A program made the position numbers and the translations under genes. From assembly GCA_023055425.1 (NCBI GenBank), contig JALGPY010000009.1, forward strand, positions 34,205,275-34,269,274: 64,000 bases of DNA. The letters are read 5' to 3'. Positions 10,874 through 22,284 of the stretch are shown here, piece after piece. Each line of letters begins with the position of its first letter. Positions within the stretch are counted from its first letter, which is position 1. The notes beneath the pieces are model-generated. The model saw only the letters and a list, made by a program, of their open reading frames with translations, did not search any database and was not told the DNA's origin. This DNA is from Linanthus parryae. Taxonomy: Eukaryota > Streptophyta > Magnoliopsida > Ericales > Polemoniaceae.

Positions 10874-12480
10874 TAGAGCCATTCTGGTGCATCTTGTATG
10901 CCTATAGATCTAGTGTTTCTTTCATGCTTGCGCTGAAGAAGCAGCTTTTTAAGTGGATCTGACAGATTCTCATCTTTAGGAATCTTGCATATCTTCACAT
11001 CTTCTCTACCGACAATCTCTCGAATAAGATGGAATTTCCTGAGTACGTGCTTGGATTTCTGGTGTGACCAGGGTTCCTTGGATTGTGCGATCGCCCATGT
11101 GTTGTAAAAAAACACTCTATGGGATCCACAATACTAGGAAGTACACCCTACTCAGTGATAAACTTATAAATCCAAACAACCTTCTTTGTTGCGCTAGATG
11201 CACCAATGTACTCGACCCCAGTTGTAGAATCAGCAACCATCTCTTACTTGGAACTTTTCCAACTCATAGCTCCTCCATTCAGGCAAAACACAAACCCCAA
11301 CTGCGATCTGGAATCATATATGTCGGTTTGGAAGCTTGCTTCAGTGTAACTCCTTACACTTAGCTCTTCCTCCCCTCCATATATCAAGAATACATCGTTA
11401 GTTCTTCTCAAGCACTTTAGGATATTCTTGACAGCAATCCAGTGACTCTAACCGGATTGGACTGGTATCTGATTGCCATACTCAACGCATATGAAGCATC
11501 TGGTCTACTACATAACATGGCGTAAATGATAGATCCAATAGCCGACACGTATGGTATCCTACTAATGCGGTCGTTCTCAATCTGATTGGAAGAACAATCA
11601 GCCTTCGAAAGGGTGACTCAATGCGACATGGGCACAAATCATTTCTTCAATTCTTGCATGTTGAACCGTTTCAACACCTAGTCTATATACGTACTTTAAC
11701 TTAGGTCAAGCAGCTTCCTAGATCTATCCCTATAGATCTTGATAACAAGTATATAAGCTTCATCCCCGAAGTCCTTCATTGAGAAACACTTCCCTATCCA
11801 ATCTTTAACAGATTGCAAGGTATGAATGTCGTTTCAAGTGAGTAGTATGTCATTCACATACAAGACCAAAAACACAACATAGCTCCCACTAACCTTCTTG
11901 TAAACACAAGACTCGTCTTCGTTCTTGATGAAGCCAAACTCTTTGACTGCATCATCAAGACGTAGATTCCAACTCCTAGAAGCTTGCTTCGATCCATAAA
12001 TGGATCATTGCAATTTACAGACTTTGTTGGCATGCTTTGGATCCTCAAAACCCTCAGATTGTGTCATGTACACATCCTCAAGGAGGTTTCCATTTAGAAA
12101 AACTGTTTTGATATCCATCTGCCAAATTTCATAGTCGTGATAAGCTGCAATCGCAAGTAAAATACAAATGGATTTGGTCATCGAGGATGGGGAAAATGTT
12201 TCATCATAATACCATGAATATGTATGTATCATTTTTCCACCAATCGTCCCTTATAGGCAATTACATTACCATCCATGTCGGTTTTCTTCTTGAAGATTCA
12301 CTTGCATCCTATAGGCCGAGCCTCTTGGGGTGGTTCCACCAAAGTTCAAACTTTGTTGGTGTACATGGATTCCATTTTGGATCTCATGGCTTCAAGCCAC
12401 TTCTGAGAGTCTGGCCCTTTCATGGCCTCTCCATAGATAATAGGCTCATCATTCATGAGTAGTGCGTCACCGGGCTCAGT
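10859..12480 (-). pseudogene. Element E: copia reverse transcriptase-RNase H remnant
   Basis: This is a second, decayed copy of the 3' half of the copia element, colinear with 4360-5870. From right to left it holds YYDETFSPSSMTKS and YEIWQMDIKTVFLNGNL (12005-12232), the polymerase centre near 11849-11860, where YVDD has become YVND, and the RNase H end with LIREIVGREDVKICKIPKDENLSDP (10873-11115). Homology to D stops at about 12480 after 'caccgggctcagtaac', so integrase, protease and gag are absent. Loss of the catalytic Asp and many stops make it non-functional. Confidence 0.85.
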
Positions 12481-13527
12481 AACAAGGCCAAAAGAAATAC
12501 ATCCAAAAGAATCAAATCGATATGGTGGTGGTGGTGGTGATTCTTCAATGGCGAAGGAGATAGGGAAAACCGAATACGCCGTTTTTAGTAGTGGGAGTAT
12601 TTAAATTTTGTGATTAATTCATTTATTATCACATTATTATTATAAATATTTATAACAAGTTTTTAAATAAATTCGACGTGCATAATAAGAGGTAAATAAA
12701 ATGTTTCCAATTGGGGTACATCTTACAATTCACTTGTATATAACGAATCAGGAAGGTGCGAATTTTCATGTTTACAAAAGGGCTTTTGTTTCATTAGATG
12801 AAATGAATTTGAATTATTGGATGCAACTTTCTGATGATTTTTTTTTTTTTTTTTTTTTTTTTTGAAAAAGAATGAGAGATATGAAAAATCTATGTCGTAA
12901 CAAAGTTTGTGTTTCAGGATAGTGACCTGAAGGCACGAAAAATTTCCTAGTTCAACTATATCATTTGAATGCACATCTACTGTCATCAATTCTTATCCTC
13001 AACATTCAATGTAACAACTACTAACTATTTAGTGGAAATTAAATGCCAGGGGCTGCCTCATGTTGAGAAAGATCAAATTTGTGAGGTCCTTTTTTGTACA
13101 TCTATGAATTTGCCTTTCATTTAGCAGTATTGTAATTGTGAGGCTGGGAGAGGGGGGATTTTCGTCCTCCACAGGAAATCTTGTTTAGTCTGTAGATAAT
13201 TTGAGACATCTGGATTCAAACGAGTGACTTCTGTGTCTAAAGTTATAGCACCCACTTGACTTAGTAGTTCACCTAAAAAAACACTTGACTTAGCATTTAG
13301 GCAGGAAGAGAGGATTCGCGGTCAACTTTTGTGTCTGAAGTTATGGTAATTAATAACCACTTGACCTAGCATCGAGGAAAAAATTGTTATGTTAAAAAAG
13401 AAAAAGAAAAAAGTTGTTCAACACCAGCTACAATTCTCGATAATCAGATGAAAATAATGTGTAAATAATATAATTGGAACTTTTTTTAAATAACCATGGT
13501 GTCCAGACCAACTTGTGCATATCTCGT
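12481..13527. other. Unassigned interval between copia E and element B
   Basis: No protein-coding gene or known element was recognised. It includes a run of 26 T at 12838-12863 (possibly the tail of a minus-strand retroposon, but without a visible body). It also has two similar stretches at about 13224-13275 and 13329-13378 ('gtgtctaaagttat..cacttgacttag' and 'gtgtctgaagttat..cacttgacctag'). AT-rich sequence at 13440-13500 is discussed as a possible inversion junction. Confidence 0.5.
12838..12863. repeat. Poly(T) run of 26 bases
   Basis: An uninterrupted T run, followed by 'gaaaaagaatg'. It may be a retroposon poly(A) tail on the minus strand or slippage expansion. No flanking duplication was found. 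Confidence 0.85.
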
Positions 13528-15570
13528 TCAGTGGTATTACGTTCACAGCTGCTCCTCCGTCAACAAAGGCTCTTTTGAACTTGACGCCATTGATAACAAT
13601 CGTCACATACAATGGCCTCTAGTGAATCGCATCCGTATTCTTATCAATTTATGCAAAAGACATATCCGGTCGCCCTACCTTGCAGCCTTAATAACCTTCC
13701 TGTTCGAAACCACCAACTCTTCTTTAAAATCTTCTGCAACTCTCAGAATCGCTTTCCTCATCTCCAGGCGGCACGCATCCGAGAAATTCATAAATTTATC
13801 GGATTTGGGCGACCCAACCATTCGTCTCGCGCGATAATCCTCCGTGTCGACGTCATAGTCCTCATCTTCACGAATCTCGTCTACGATCGGGAACTCTTCC
13901 TCTGCAACTTCGTCATGGTCCATAATCAAAATTACTGCTACCTCCTTTCCGTTCGCATTTTGCTCTGAATGATATAGCAACGAATTACTCAGCACGTCCT
14001 CCGTCGGCTCCTCGATGATCAACTCTCCCTCTTTCATCTTTTTGTCGACTAGCCACCTCAACTTCTTGCAGTCGACTGTTGGGTGCATGACTTGGCTGTG
14101 ACACTCACACCATTTCGGATACGTCATCTATTCTCCAGTGGGTGGTTTCTCGAGTGCTGGTAGGACTCCATCTTTCCTCCATTGCTTTCATAACTGCGTT
14201 ATCTCACCAATCGAAGCTGGTAATTGGGGTTCTTCCTTGGGTGTGCTTCGCTTCTGTTTCTGTGTTGAGAGTGCGCTTACCTCACCCTCTCGTCCTCGTT
14301 TATAGATGAACCTCCCGATCTTGAAACTAGAACCCCCCGATCCTCGATCATTCGAGTACTTCCGCCTCTGCTTCTCTACTATTGGTTCGATGTTTCTGAT
14401 ACAGTCAATCAATTTGGAGAATGTAGGCATCTACAAATTAATTAACATACCTTAGTACTCGTCTCGCATTCCTTGGAGAAATAATTCAACCAGGCGACTC
14501 TCGACCACCTCATCCACGCACTCCAGCGACTTTGTCCTGAACTTCTTTATAAACGCGACCCCTTCTTCATCATGTTTCTGGTGCATGCGCGATAGGTGTC
14601 TTGTTGTGAATTTCTCCTCAACCCGGAAGAACTTAGTTTAAAACTTCTTGACCATATCTTCCAATGTTCGAATTGATCCTGCTTCTAGAGTCCTGTACCA
14701 CTTATATGCGACGTACCCCAGAGATTTTGGGTATTCGCGCATAAGTAGCTGAGTATAAATCTCGTGTGGACCCATCATGTCCACGAACCACATCACATGT
14801 TCCTGTGCATTCTCGTTGATTTGTTCGAACTTTTCCCACTTCGGTGCCTTGTATCCGACGGGATTCAGAATCAAGTAAATGTAGCGCGGAATTGGAGGCG
14901 CGCACTCAAACTTCGGGATCATAGTGTCTGCAAAACTTTGATTCTCAAGGAAACTGTCCAAGCGCTGCTCCAAAGCCGATACGTTGGCGGGAGCGCTCCC
15001 GCATGCAATTGATGGTGGGGCAGCGGCGAGCCCAGGGTTGTAAGGCATACTAGGATCATAGGGAGTAGGGGGTGCACAACTGGTTTGAACTCCAGTCGCA
15101 TATGGTAGTGGCATAGGGTATGAAGAAGGAAAAATTGTCGAATTTCCAACAGATACATGCTCTGTTTGAAAACCAGGGGCGAGTGGGGGCGGTGATGGAA
15201 ATCTGGGTGGTTGATGAGCAGGTCCAAAAGGAAGCGGTGGTTGGGGAAAAGGTGGTGGTTGTGTTGGAGTGGAGTTATGTGACATGGGTGCCACCGTTGA
15301 TCCTGGAGGGACCGAACTCCCTTGTGAGGAATTCTGAGCGAGATTTTCCAGAATCGCCATGATTTGAGATATCTATGCAGACTGGACTTGCGTAGCCTTT
15401 GCCTGACTTTGAATGGTGTCATGTAACCTTTCTAGGGTTTGAGAATCCCCAGAAACTGTTTGCGCCTGAATATTGGTGTTGATGTTGAGTGGAGTCTCAT
15501 CACTCCAAACTCTTTCCCTTGGGGGGCCCGGTAACGTCGTCATGTTCACCATCGTGAGACATAGTTGCAA
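13528..15570 (-). pseudogene. Element B gag and start of protease (Tat-like Ty3/gypsy), broken
   Basis: Read leftwards it is colinear with gag-protease of element A. Shared pieces include TIQSQAKATQVQSA near 15390, IYLILNPVGYKAPKWEKFEQ near 14880, SLGYVAYKWYRTLEAGSIRT near 14690, SFKIGRFIYKRGREGEV near 14310, YPKWCECHSQVMHPTVDCKK near 14110 and FKRAFVDGGAAVNV near 13560. Most of it keeps one frame, interrupted by stops near 15371, 14636 and 14186 and a shift between 13675 and 13612. Homology ends abruptly at about 13527 in the middle of the protease. The next residues of that protease are found at 33165 on the plus strand. A Pro-rich segment lies at 15000-15300. Confidence 0.85.
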
Positions 15571-15597
15571 ACTTTGTTGATTTTAAGCTTGAAGGTT

Positions 15598-15618
15598 GTC
15601 TCACGTCGGGTTTACCAA
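15598..15618 (-). other. Leader / presumed primer-binding region of element B
   Basis: The sequence after the LTR end reads 'ttggtaaacccgacgtgaga', closely parallel to 'ttttggtgaagccgacgtga' after the 5' LTR of A. I cannot name the matching tRNA. Confidence 0.5.
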
Positions 15619-16166
15619 TGTGGACAAGGAATCCTCTAGTATGGATTCGGGTTTACATGTACAATAATAAAGAACACACAGAGTACAAATACACAGAGAG
15701 TAAGGGACTAAGCGTGCAAGGGTGAGAGTAAGATTTTACCAATGATCTGAGAGAGAGACAGTGTATGATGATTGCCAAAAGAGCCGATCTGAGGATAGGA
15801 ACCAATACTCCTATATATAGGGTCTTAGAGTAGCAGTTACAAGAAGTTATATAACCGCATGCGACGATTATATAACTGACTCACACGTTGCACGTTCGAC
15901 CGTATATATAGGCACGTGATCAGCAAGTCTCAGATAACTGAAAAGGGTCGCACGCGAGCGTAACCGCTGCTCACGTGCGACGTGCCTTACTCTAGCCTCC
16001 AAGCCACTTAAGCCCTTGAACTCCCGTGCGGTTAGTGTGCGAGGGTGACCACCCTGTCTCACAGCCCCCAGATGGATAAGTATCCAGTGATATTGGAGTA
16101 TTATATGAACTTTCCTGTGATGAACACGTGGATGATGATCGATGTCCACATGATGCACTATCTACA
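15619..16166 (-). mobile_element. 5' LTR of element B (548 bp)
   Basis: It starts 'tgtagatagtgc' at 16166, the same start as A's LTRs, and ends 'ccttgtccaca'. Candidate TATA boxes are present (minus-strand 'cctatatatagg' near 15811). Three CACGTG cores lie upstream at 15913-15918, 15972-15977 and 16125-16130. The matching 3' LTR lies beyond 64000, so there is no pair to date. Its right neighbour (16167 onward) is LINE-type sequence. Confidence 0.75.
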
Positions 16167-16505
16167 ATAGGGCATCATTCTAGCTGGGTTTTGTGGACAC
16201 CGAAGAGAGATTCTTGAAACTGATAGTCAAAATTGGTGAAATGTCTCAAGATAGATTAAAAGATATATGAGATCTCTGAAGCTGCACTGATGGTGTAGGA
16301 CGCGTATAACTTATCGAGAAATGTGAAGCATTTTTTGATTAAATACTCCAGACGTATCAGTAATGTAGTAGCACATATCTTTGCCAAACAAGGCCTTTTA
16401 CAACCGAATTATATGTATGGCCTAACTTAGAGCCCAATTGGCTAGCGTAATTACATATTGTTGTAATGGGCTTGAACCCAAACTACGATCAATAAAAAAA
16501 ATTAT
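16167..16505 (+). pseudogene. LINE-type RNase H C-terminus with 3' end
   Basis: A plus-strand frame around 16330-16431 reads NVKHFLIKYSRRISNVVAHI and then FAKQGLL, the closing part of the RNase H-like (RVT_3) domain found at the end of plant LINEs and their derivatives. An upstream stop interrupts it. After the coding end, 'gatcaataaaaaaaa' at about 16484-16500 looks like a poly(A)-type 3' terminus. The N-terminal part is missing: B's 5' LTR abuts it, so B probably inserted into this copy. Confidence 0.6.
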
Positions 16506-16689
16506 ATGTTATCTCTCAAAAAAGAAGTTACCAATTTGTCTAAACACGTATCATTGGACATTCTCAAATACTATTTAATTTTAAGTCTTATTTTCAGTGA
16601 ATATGAGCATTATTATAATTCTAAAGCTGAATATTACAGAAATAAAACTTTTTACAAGATTATTTGGGTTCTTAAAGCTATATATTTCA
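16506..16689. other. AT-rich spacer with a local duplication
   Basis: No gene is seen. 'cagaaataaa.actttttacaag' occurs at about 16637 and again at about 16699, a direct duplication about 60 bp apart. Confidence 0.5.
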
Positions 16690-16818
16690 GAAAAATATTT
16701 CAGAAATAAAGACTTTTTACAAGCTGACTTGGGTTCCGCCCCCTCCTACGCTTGGAGTATTCTTATTGGGAGGAAGCTGCTAGATTCAGGTTTACGATGG
16801 AGAGTGGGTGATGGTAGC
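16690..16818 (+). pseudogene. LINE-type fragment, left of element A
   Basis: The plus frame reads APSYAWSILIGRKLLDSGLR and then WRVGDGS, the hallmark region between reverse transcriptase and zf-RVT in plant LINE proteins. The text breaks off at DGS, where element A is inserted (TSD gtagc/gtaga), and resumes after 31275. Confidence 0.7.
16814..16818. repeat. Left target-site duplication of A
   Basis: 'gtagc' here pairs with 'gtaga' at 31276-31280, four of five bases matching. This supports insertion of A as one unit into LINE-type sequence. Confidence 0.6.
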
Positions 16819-16851
16819 TGTAGATAGTGCTTTCTGAGCAGACAGATCTTG

Positions 16852-16861
16852 GCCACGTGGC
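16852..16861. promoter_or_regulatory. G-box in the U3 part of A's LTR
   Basis: The perfect palindrome 'gccacgtggc' carries the CACGTG core bound by plant bZIP and bHLH factors. The 3' LTR has the same site (core 30683-30688), and B's LTR has three CACGTG cores. Confidence 0.6.
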
Positions 16862-17246
16862 AATCATCTAGCACACCATATTGTGCTCCACACACACTGG
16901 ATCACCAGCCGCGCTGATCCATGTGGGGGCTGCGAGACAGGGCCCTCGCATACCACTGCACAGGACTTGTAGGGACTTAGTGGTTTGGAGGCTAGAGTAA
17001 GTCCTGTCGCGTGCGAGCCAAGCCCGCGCGCGACCTTTTGTAACTGCTTTTGAGAGATTTATGGCACGAGCTCCATAAACCCAATCAATCCGGTCAAACC
17101 CGGTCAACCCCATAACGGTTCCGGTATTCGCGCATAACGTGCTGTAACGGTCCCTATATACGCGGACGAACGTGCCGTTGTGGTTAAGCTAATTAAGCCT
17201 CCATTGATGGGCGCATTAACCACACTACAACGGTCACATTATCCGT

Positions 17247-17254
17247 TATATATA
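17247..17254 (+). promoter_or_regulatory. TATA box of A's LTR promoter
   Basis: 'tatatata' in 'ccgttatatataggacg' lies about 230 bp before the gag ATG, so transcription of the genomic RNA would start near 17280. The same box is in the 3' LTR near 31075-31083. Confidence 0.6.
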
Positions 17255-17486
17255 GGACGTTAACCTTTCCATACAAAGGAGGACACACCAAACATACGCG
17301 AAAGCTCTGCCAAACCCCTGTCTCTCTCTCAGACATTACTACTGCCTTACTCTCTCCCTACACACAACCCAACTCTTCCTGTGCCATTTCCAATCCTCTG
17401 CTCTCGGTGTACACAGAGTTCTCCCTACCGGATTCTCTTGTGCACATTTTGGTGAAGCCGACGTGAACTTACCATCTCAAGCAACC

Positions 17487-18671
17487 ATGTCTCAAGAGGA
17501 TGATGTCAGTAAGAGATCGCCTTCCACGGAGGCCGCCTCAGGAAAAGAGATTCGCCGTACTCCTACAGCTACCGGTGAAGCTCCGATGCTAGAAGCCTTG
17601 GACGCCACCATCCTGGGTCAGGCGAAGGCTCTCAAAGCTCAATCTGCGCAGCTAGAACGGATCATGGCTGTCTTGGGGACTCTTGCTCCAAACCCTGCAC
17701 CAGCCACCGCCGTCTCTCAGGGAGGAGGAGTCTCCACCACTCAAGGATTGGGAGTGTCAACCACACCACTCAACCCTAATCTGCAAACTCCACCGGCGAC
17801 TACGCAGATACCCTCAATTCAGGGGTCAACAGCTCAAATGTTGCCTCTCGCTGCTCATACTCCTCAGCCTCCGGCTTTGGTACCTAATCCGGCCTCACAG
17901 TATCCCTTGCCTCCTCCAACGGCAGTCTGGGGTAACGTGAATTCGCAATACGCCCCTATCCCTCATGCGGCATATGTGTCGCCTCCGCCTGCGGCAACCC
18001 CTCCTCCTGCTGCCGAGGGAAGCACTCCGGAGTGTATGACGTCGCTGCAGCGGCGCATAGACACTATTCTGGCTCACCAATCGTTCGCGGATACCATCAT
18101 CCCGAAGCTTGACAACGATCCGCCTATCCCACGAGAGATCTATCTCATGCCTAACCCTGCTGGGTACAAGGCTCCTAAATGGGACAAGTTCGAAGATGTC
18201 AATGGGAACACCCATGAGCATGTCATGCGTTTCATCGATGTGATGGGGCCGTATGGAGCTGATCCCAAACTGCTGATGCGCGAGTTCCCGAAATCCTTGG
18301 GGAATGTGGCTTACAAGTGGTACAGGACGTTGGAAGCCGGATCCGTGAAGACTTGGGACGACATGGTCCAGAAGTTCTACACCAAGTTCTTCCAGATGGA
18401 GGAAAAGGTGACGATGATTCATCTCTCGCAGATGTATCAGAAGCGCGAGGAAGACGGAATAACCTTCATCAAGAAGTTCAGGGCCAAGTCCTTGGAATGC
18501 AAAGATGTGATGCTCGAAAGCAGACTCGTGGAGATATGCCTGCAGTGCATGCGAGACGAGTACAAAGGTATGCTTATTAACTTGCAAACGCCTACGTTTT
18601 CAAAGATAATCGAATGCACGAAGAATATCGAGCCTATAGTAGAGAGGCAGAAAAAAGAGGAACGCCCCTGA
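17487..18671 (+). CDS. Gag of element A (ends at a frameshift)
   Basis: The start chosen is the ATG in 'caaccatgtct' (17487), 40 bp after the LTR; an upstream GTG is not a likely start. The 394-codon ORF has a Pro/Gln-rich region (about residues 60-180), then a retrotransposon gag domain with PIPREIYLMPNPAGYKAPKW, SLGNVAYKWYRTLEAGSV and QMYQKREEDGITFIKKF. A run of six A near 18652 seems to hold one extra base: the downstream coding frame (SFKIGRF-like text from about 18680) is in another frame, so gag ends early at 18671. Gag forms the particle shell. A homologous gag is in B (13528-15570). Confidence 0.88.
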   Translation: MSQEDDVSKRSPSTEAASGKEIRRTPTATGEAPMLEALDATILGQAKALKAQSAQLERIMAVLGTLAPNPAPATAVSQGGGVSTTQGLGVSTTPLNPNLQTPPATTQIPSIQGSTAQMLPLAAHTPQPPALVPNPASQYPLPPPTAVWGNVNSQYAPIPHAAYVSPPPAATPPPAAEGSTPECMTSLQRRIDTILAHQSFADTIIPKLDNDPPIPREIYLMPNPAGYKAPKWDKFEDVNGNTHEHVMRFIDVMGPYGADPKLLMREFPKSLGNVAYKWYRTLEAGSVKTWDDMVQKFYTKFFQMEEKVTMIHLSQMYQKREEDGITFIKKFRAKSLECKDVMLESRLVEICLQCMRDEYKGMLINLQTPTFSKIIECTKNIEPIVERQKKEERP

Positions 18672-20097
18672 GCGATCCTCGGGTGGTACTACTTTCAAAA
18701 TCGGGAGATTCAGCTACAAGAGGGGACGCGAGGCTGAAGTGAATACGATCTCACCCCAAAAGCAGCCGAAGATAGTGAGCTTTGATGCACCACCTCTGCC
18801 ATGTTCGGTGGAAGAAGCAAGCGACCTTTGCAGGCAGTGGCGTAAGGACGGTGTCTTACCGCCGCTCGAAAAGGCACCCTCTAGAGAGATGGTGAGGGAC
18901 CCGAAGTGGTGCGAATATCACGGAAAGGTTATGCATCCAACGGCGGACTGCAAGAAGCTCAGAATCGTGTTTAGCCAAAAGATGAAGACTGTCGAACTGA
19001 TCGTCAGTGATCAAAGGCAGGATGTGCGCAACAATCCACTCCCTGCCCATGCGGAGCAAGAATCGAAGGGAAAAGAGGTCGCTATGATTTCAATTGTGGA
19101 TCTTGAAGAGGTCGCAGAGGATGGTCTACCCGTCATCGCCGAGATCTAGGATGAGGACTACAGCATAGACACTGAGGACGAACGTGCCGACCGGATGAAG
19201 GGGTCGCACGGGTTCAGCAGGTTCTTCGATGAGATGAATTTCTCAGAAAAATGCCGGACGGAAATGACAAAGGCGATCTTAAGGATAGCAGAAGACTACG
19301 AGGAGGATCTCGTAGTCTCCAATGGGAAAGTCGTTAGGGCATCTCGCTCTACAAAAAAGGTCATAACCTTTTCCGCAAGCGACAAGAAGACAGATGCGAG
19401 CCACCAGAGGCCTCTGTATGTGACAGCCATCATCAATGGCGTGGAGTTCAAAAGAGCGTTCGTTGACGGAGGAGCAGCAGTTAACGTCGTTTTGCTCCAT
19501 ACTTTGAAGCTAGCGGGAATCCCAGAGCACAAGATTGTCAAACGTCCATCCCCGCTGATGGGATTCGGAAGCGACTCCAGAATGACGATAGGATGGATCC
19601 GCCTGGGTGTCCATATCGGCAAGATCAAATGTTCAGCAAAATTCTATGTCATAGATGCGAACACTACGTATCACATGATCATAGGTCGAGCCTGGGTTCA
19701 TCGCTTTGATGCTGTCCCTTCAACAGCTCACCAAGTGATGAAAGCCATTTGAAATGATAGAATAGTCGAGATACCAGCTTCGAAGAATCCATTCAACATG
19801 GATGAAGCGCATCTCAGTGAGGCGGTGTGGTTCACCGAGATGGCAGACGAGCAAACGCCGGGGCCATTCAACCCCACTCCTTTGCCCCGATGGGAGGATA
19901 TCAAAGATCAGTCACCTGCGGGGGTGATGGTGACAAGAGAGGATGCCAAGGGAAAGCCGCTCATGCGAGAAGAGGCGCCGCGGATTGCCTACCAGCGAAA
20001 GAATGTTTACACTCTGAAAAGAATAGCAAAGCATGACCCTGAAGGGAAGGAGATAGAGAGTTTCTACGCCAACGGGAAGAAATATTATCGCATATGA
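18672..20097 (+). pseudogene. Gag C-terminus and aspartic protease of element A, three nonsense codons
   Basis: One frame carries the gag tail and zinc-binding-like segment (DPKWCEYHGKVMHPTADCKK near 18900) and the protease with FVDGGAAVNVV near 19460 (an Asp-Gly-Gly active-site variant of D-T/S-G) and MIIGRAWVHRF near 19680. It then runs to a linker ending NGKKYYRI at 20094. It is broken by TAG near 19147, TGA near 19750 and TGA at 20095-20097. The TGA at 19750 stands where B has Trp. The protease would cut the polyprotein into its parts. Confidence 0.85.
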
Positions 20098-20109
20098 AGG
20101 TGCGCGGGG

Positions 20110-22284
20110 GTGTCCTCACGCAGCCACGGGGATATCCCTGAGCACATCAATCAAATTGAGCAGGTTTCGGAGACAGAAAAACCAATGCCAAGAACTCTAG
20201 AAGAGAAACTCAAAGAAGCACCCCAATGCATGGAAGACAAACCCAGACCAGAAAAGCAGGAGCTGAAGAAGGTATTCCTAAGCCCGAGCGAAGAAAAGAA
20301 GAGGTCAGTCTTTCTAAGTGCGGACCTCACAAGCGAAGAGGAGGAAAGATTGCTACAGCTTTTGACTGAGTACAAGGATGTATTCGCCTGGGAATACGAT
20401 GAAATGCCTGGCCTGGACACGAGCATCACCATGCATCGGTTGGACGTGATTCCAGGATCCAAGCCGGTAAAGCAGAGCACAAGAAGCTTTAGGCCGGAGC
20501 TCAACGTGAAGATTAAGCAGGAGATTGTCAAACTCCTGGATGCCAAATTCATAGAGCCAAATCACCATCCCACATGGCTGGCCAACATTGTGCCAGTGGT
20601 AAAGAAGAATGGGCAGCTTCGTATTTGCGTGGATTTCCGGGATCTCAATCGTTTCTGCCCTAAGGACGATTTTCCGCTTCCCAACATCGATTTACTTATT
20701 GATTCGACAGCGGGTCATCGCATGTTCAACTTCATGGACGGCTTCAGTGGGTACAATCAGATCAAGATGGACCCCGAAGATGCACGGAAAACCGCATTCA
20801 TCACCCCAGTGGGAGTATTCAACTATACGGTGATGCCCTTTGGCCTCAAAAACGCAGGTGCAACCTATCAGCGGGCCATGATGGCCCTGTTCCACGACAT
20901 GATGCACAAGGAAGTGGAATTCTATGTGGACGACCTAGTTGTCAAATCCAAGGAAGAGGCAGACCATCTGGCGGATTTGCGAAAAGTGTTTAACAGATGC
21001 AGAAGCTTTCAATTGAAGATGAACCCCATGAAGTGCGCATTCGGGGTAACATCAGGGAAGTTCTTGGGATGCGTGGTACATCGCCAAGGAATCGAGCCCG
21101 ATCCTGCGAAAGTATCAGCCATCACTGGTATGACTCCGCCGCACAACCAGAGTGCCTTGAAAACCTTCTTGGGAAAGCTATCCTATCTGCGAAGATTCAT
21201 CCCAGCGATCGACGAAATCACCTTCTGTTTCAGTGATCTTCTCAAGAAAGATGCTATATACAACTGGACTGCGGAGCACGAAGCTGCGTTCGGGAAACTA
21301 AAGGAGCTGCTGACATCTTCAAAAGTAATGATCGCACCTCAGCTCAGATCACCGCTCTTGTTGTATCTGACGTCAACAAGGAGGTCTATAGGAGCACTCC
21401 TAGCTCAAGAGTATGAGGGTCAAGAAAGGCCCATCTACTACATCTCCCGCATCGTGCAGCCCGCAGAATCAAGGTACACGGACATCGAACGTCATTGCCT
21501 TGCTTTATTATTCGTAATAGAGAAGTTGAGACACTATTTTGCTTCGCACAAAGTAGTGGTGGTCACAAAGAGCGATCCCATACGATATCTTCTGACTCAC
21601 ACGACTCCTGGGGGAAGATTGGCAAAGTGGTATATGACCATTTCCCAATATGACATCACATGCGTTCGGCCGCGGGCGATCAAATTACAGGCGGTAGCGG
21701 ATTTGCTGGCGCAGTTCCCCGATAACAGTCATGAGCCCGTGATTGAAGAAGAATTGGAGGGACCTGAAATCTACGCAGTTGAGTTGCCCTATTGGACGCT
21801 CCATTTCGACGGCTCGTCAAAAAGGAAAGGTGGAGGCATCGGGATAGTCTTGACCAAACCAGATGGGGAAGTCATAGAGATGTCCGCAAAGCTTGACTTC
21901 GCAGTTACCAACAACGAAGCAGAGTATGAAGCTCTCATCGCAGGACTCCGCGCGGAAAAGGCCTTAGAAGTAAGCAACTTGACGGTTATGGGGGACTCCA
22001 AGCTAATCGTCAAATAAGCCTTGGACGAGTATGGTTTGAAGGAAATGAACTTATTGCCCTACCGGACCCTGGTACAGAAATTGGTGCAACAGTTCTGCGA
22101 CGTTAGACACGAGCACAAACCTCGAGCGGACAATAGGCATGCTGACGCTTTAGCTACCTTGGGATCCAAGGTCAGTGCGGACAAATGTCCCGCAAGGATC
22201 TTCATTGAAGGGCGAACATCCTCGGCGTTGACAGAAGACGCGTGCGATGATGAATGCATGGACGATGCAGACTGGAGAAAGTGA
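20110..22284 (+). pseudogene. Reverse transcriptase and dual RNase H of element A
   Basis: The frame is open for 635 codons and then continues past one TAA (22015-22017) to 22284. The reverse transcriptase lies at about residues 110-300 with LRICVDFRDLNRFCPKDDFP, then MPFGLKNAGATYQRAM and the catalytic FYVDDLVVKS (YVDD starts at 20923). The first RNase H spans about residues 400-540. The second has FDGSS near 21810, TNNEAEYEALIAGL near 21910, MGDSKLIVK before the stop and ADNRHADAL near 22130, supplying the D-E-D-D catalytic set. The TAA replaces Gln (B has CAA), a C-to-T change. The dual RNase H places the element in the Tat lineage. Confidence 0.9.

Larger units (their letters stand above)
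16819..17446 (+). mobile_element. 5' LTR of element A (628 bp)
   Basis: It starts 'tgtagatagtgc' and ends 'cttgtgcaca', and has the same length as the 3' LTR at 30648-31275. It contains a G-box core CACGTG at 16854-16859 inside the palindrome 'gccacgtggc' and a TATA box at 17247-17254. Confidence 0.92.

Noticed and set aside
17895..18587. 230-codon minus-strand ORF opposite A gag
   Set aside because: Shadow ORF without a motif. The real antisense gene in A lies at 25956-29893 and has splice signals.
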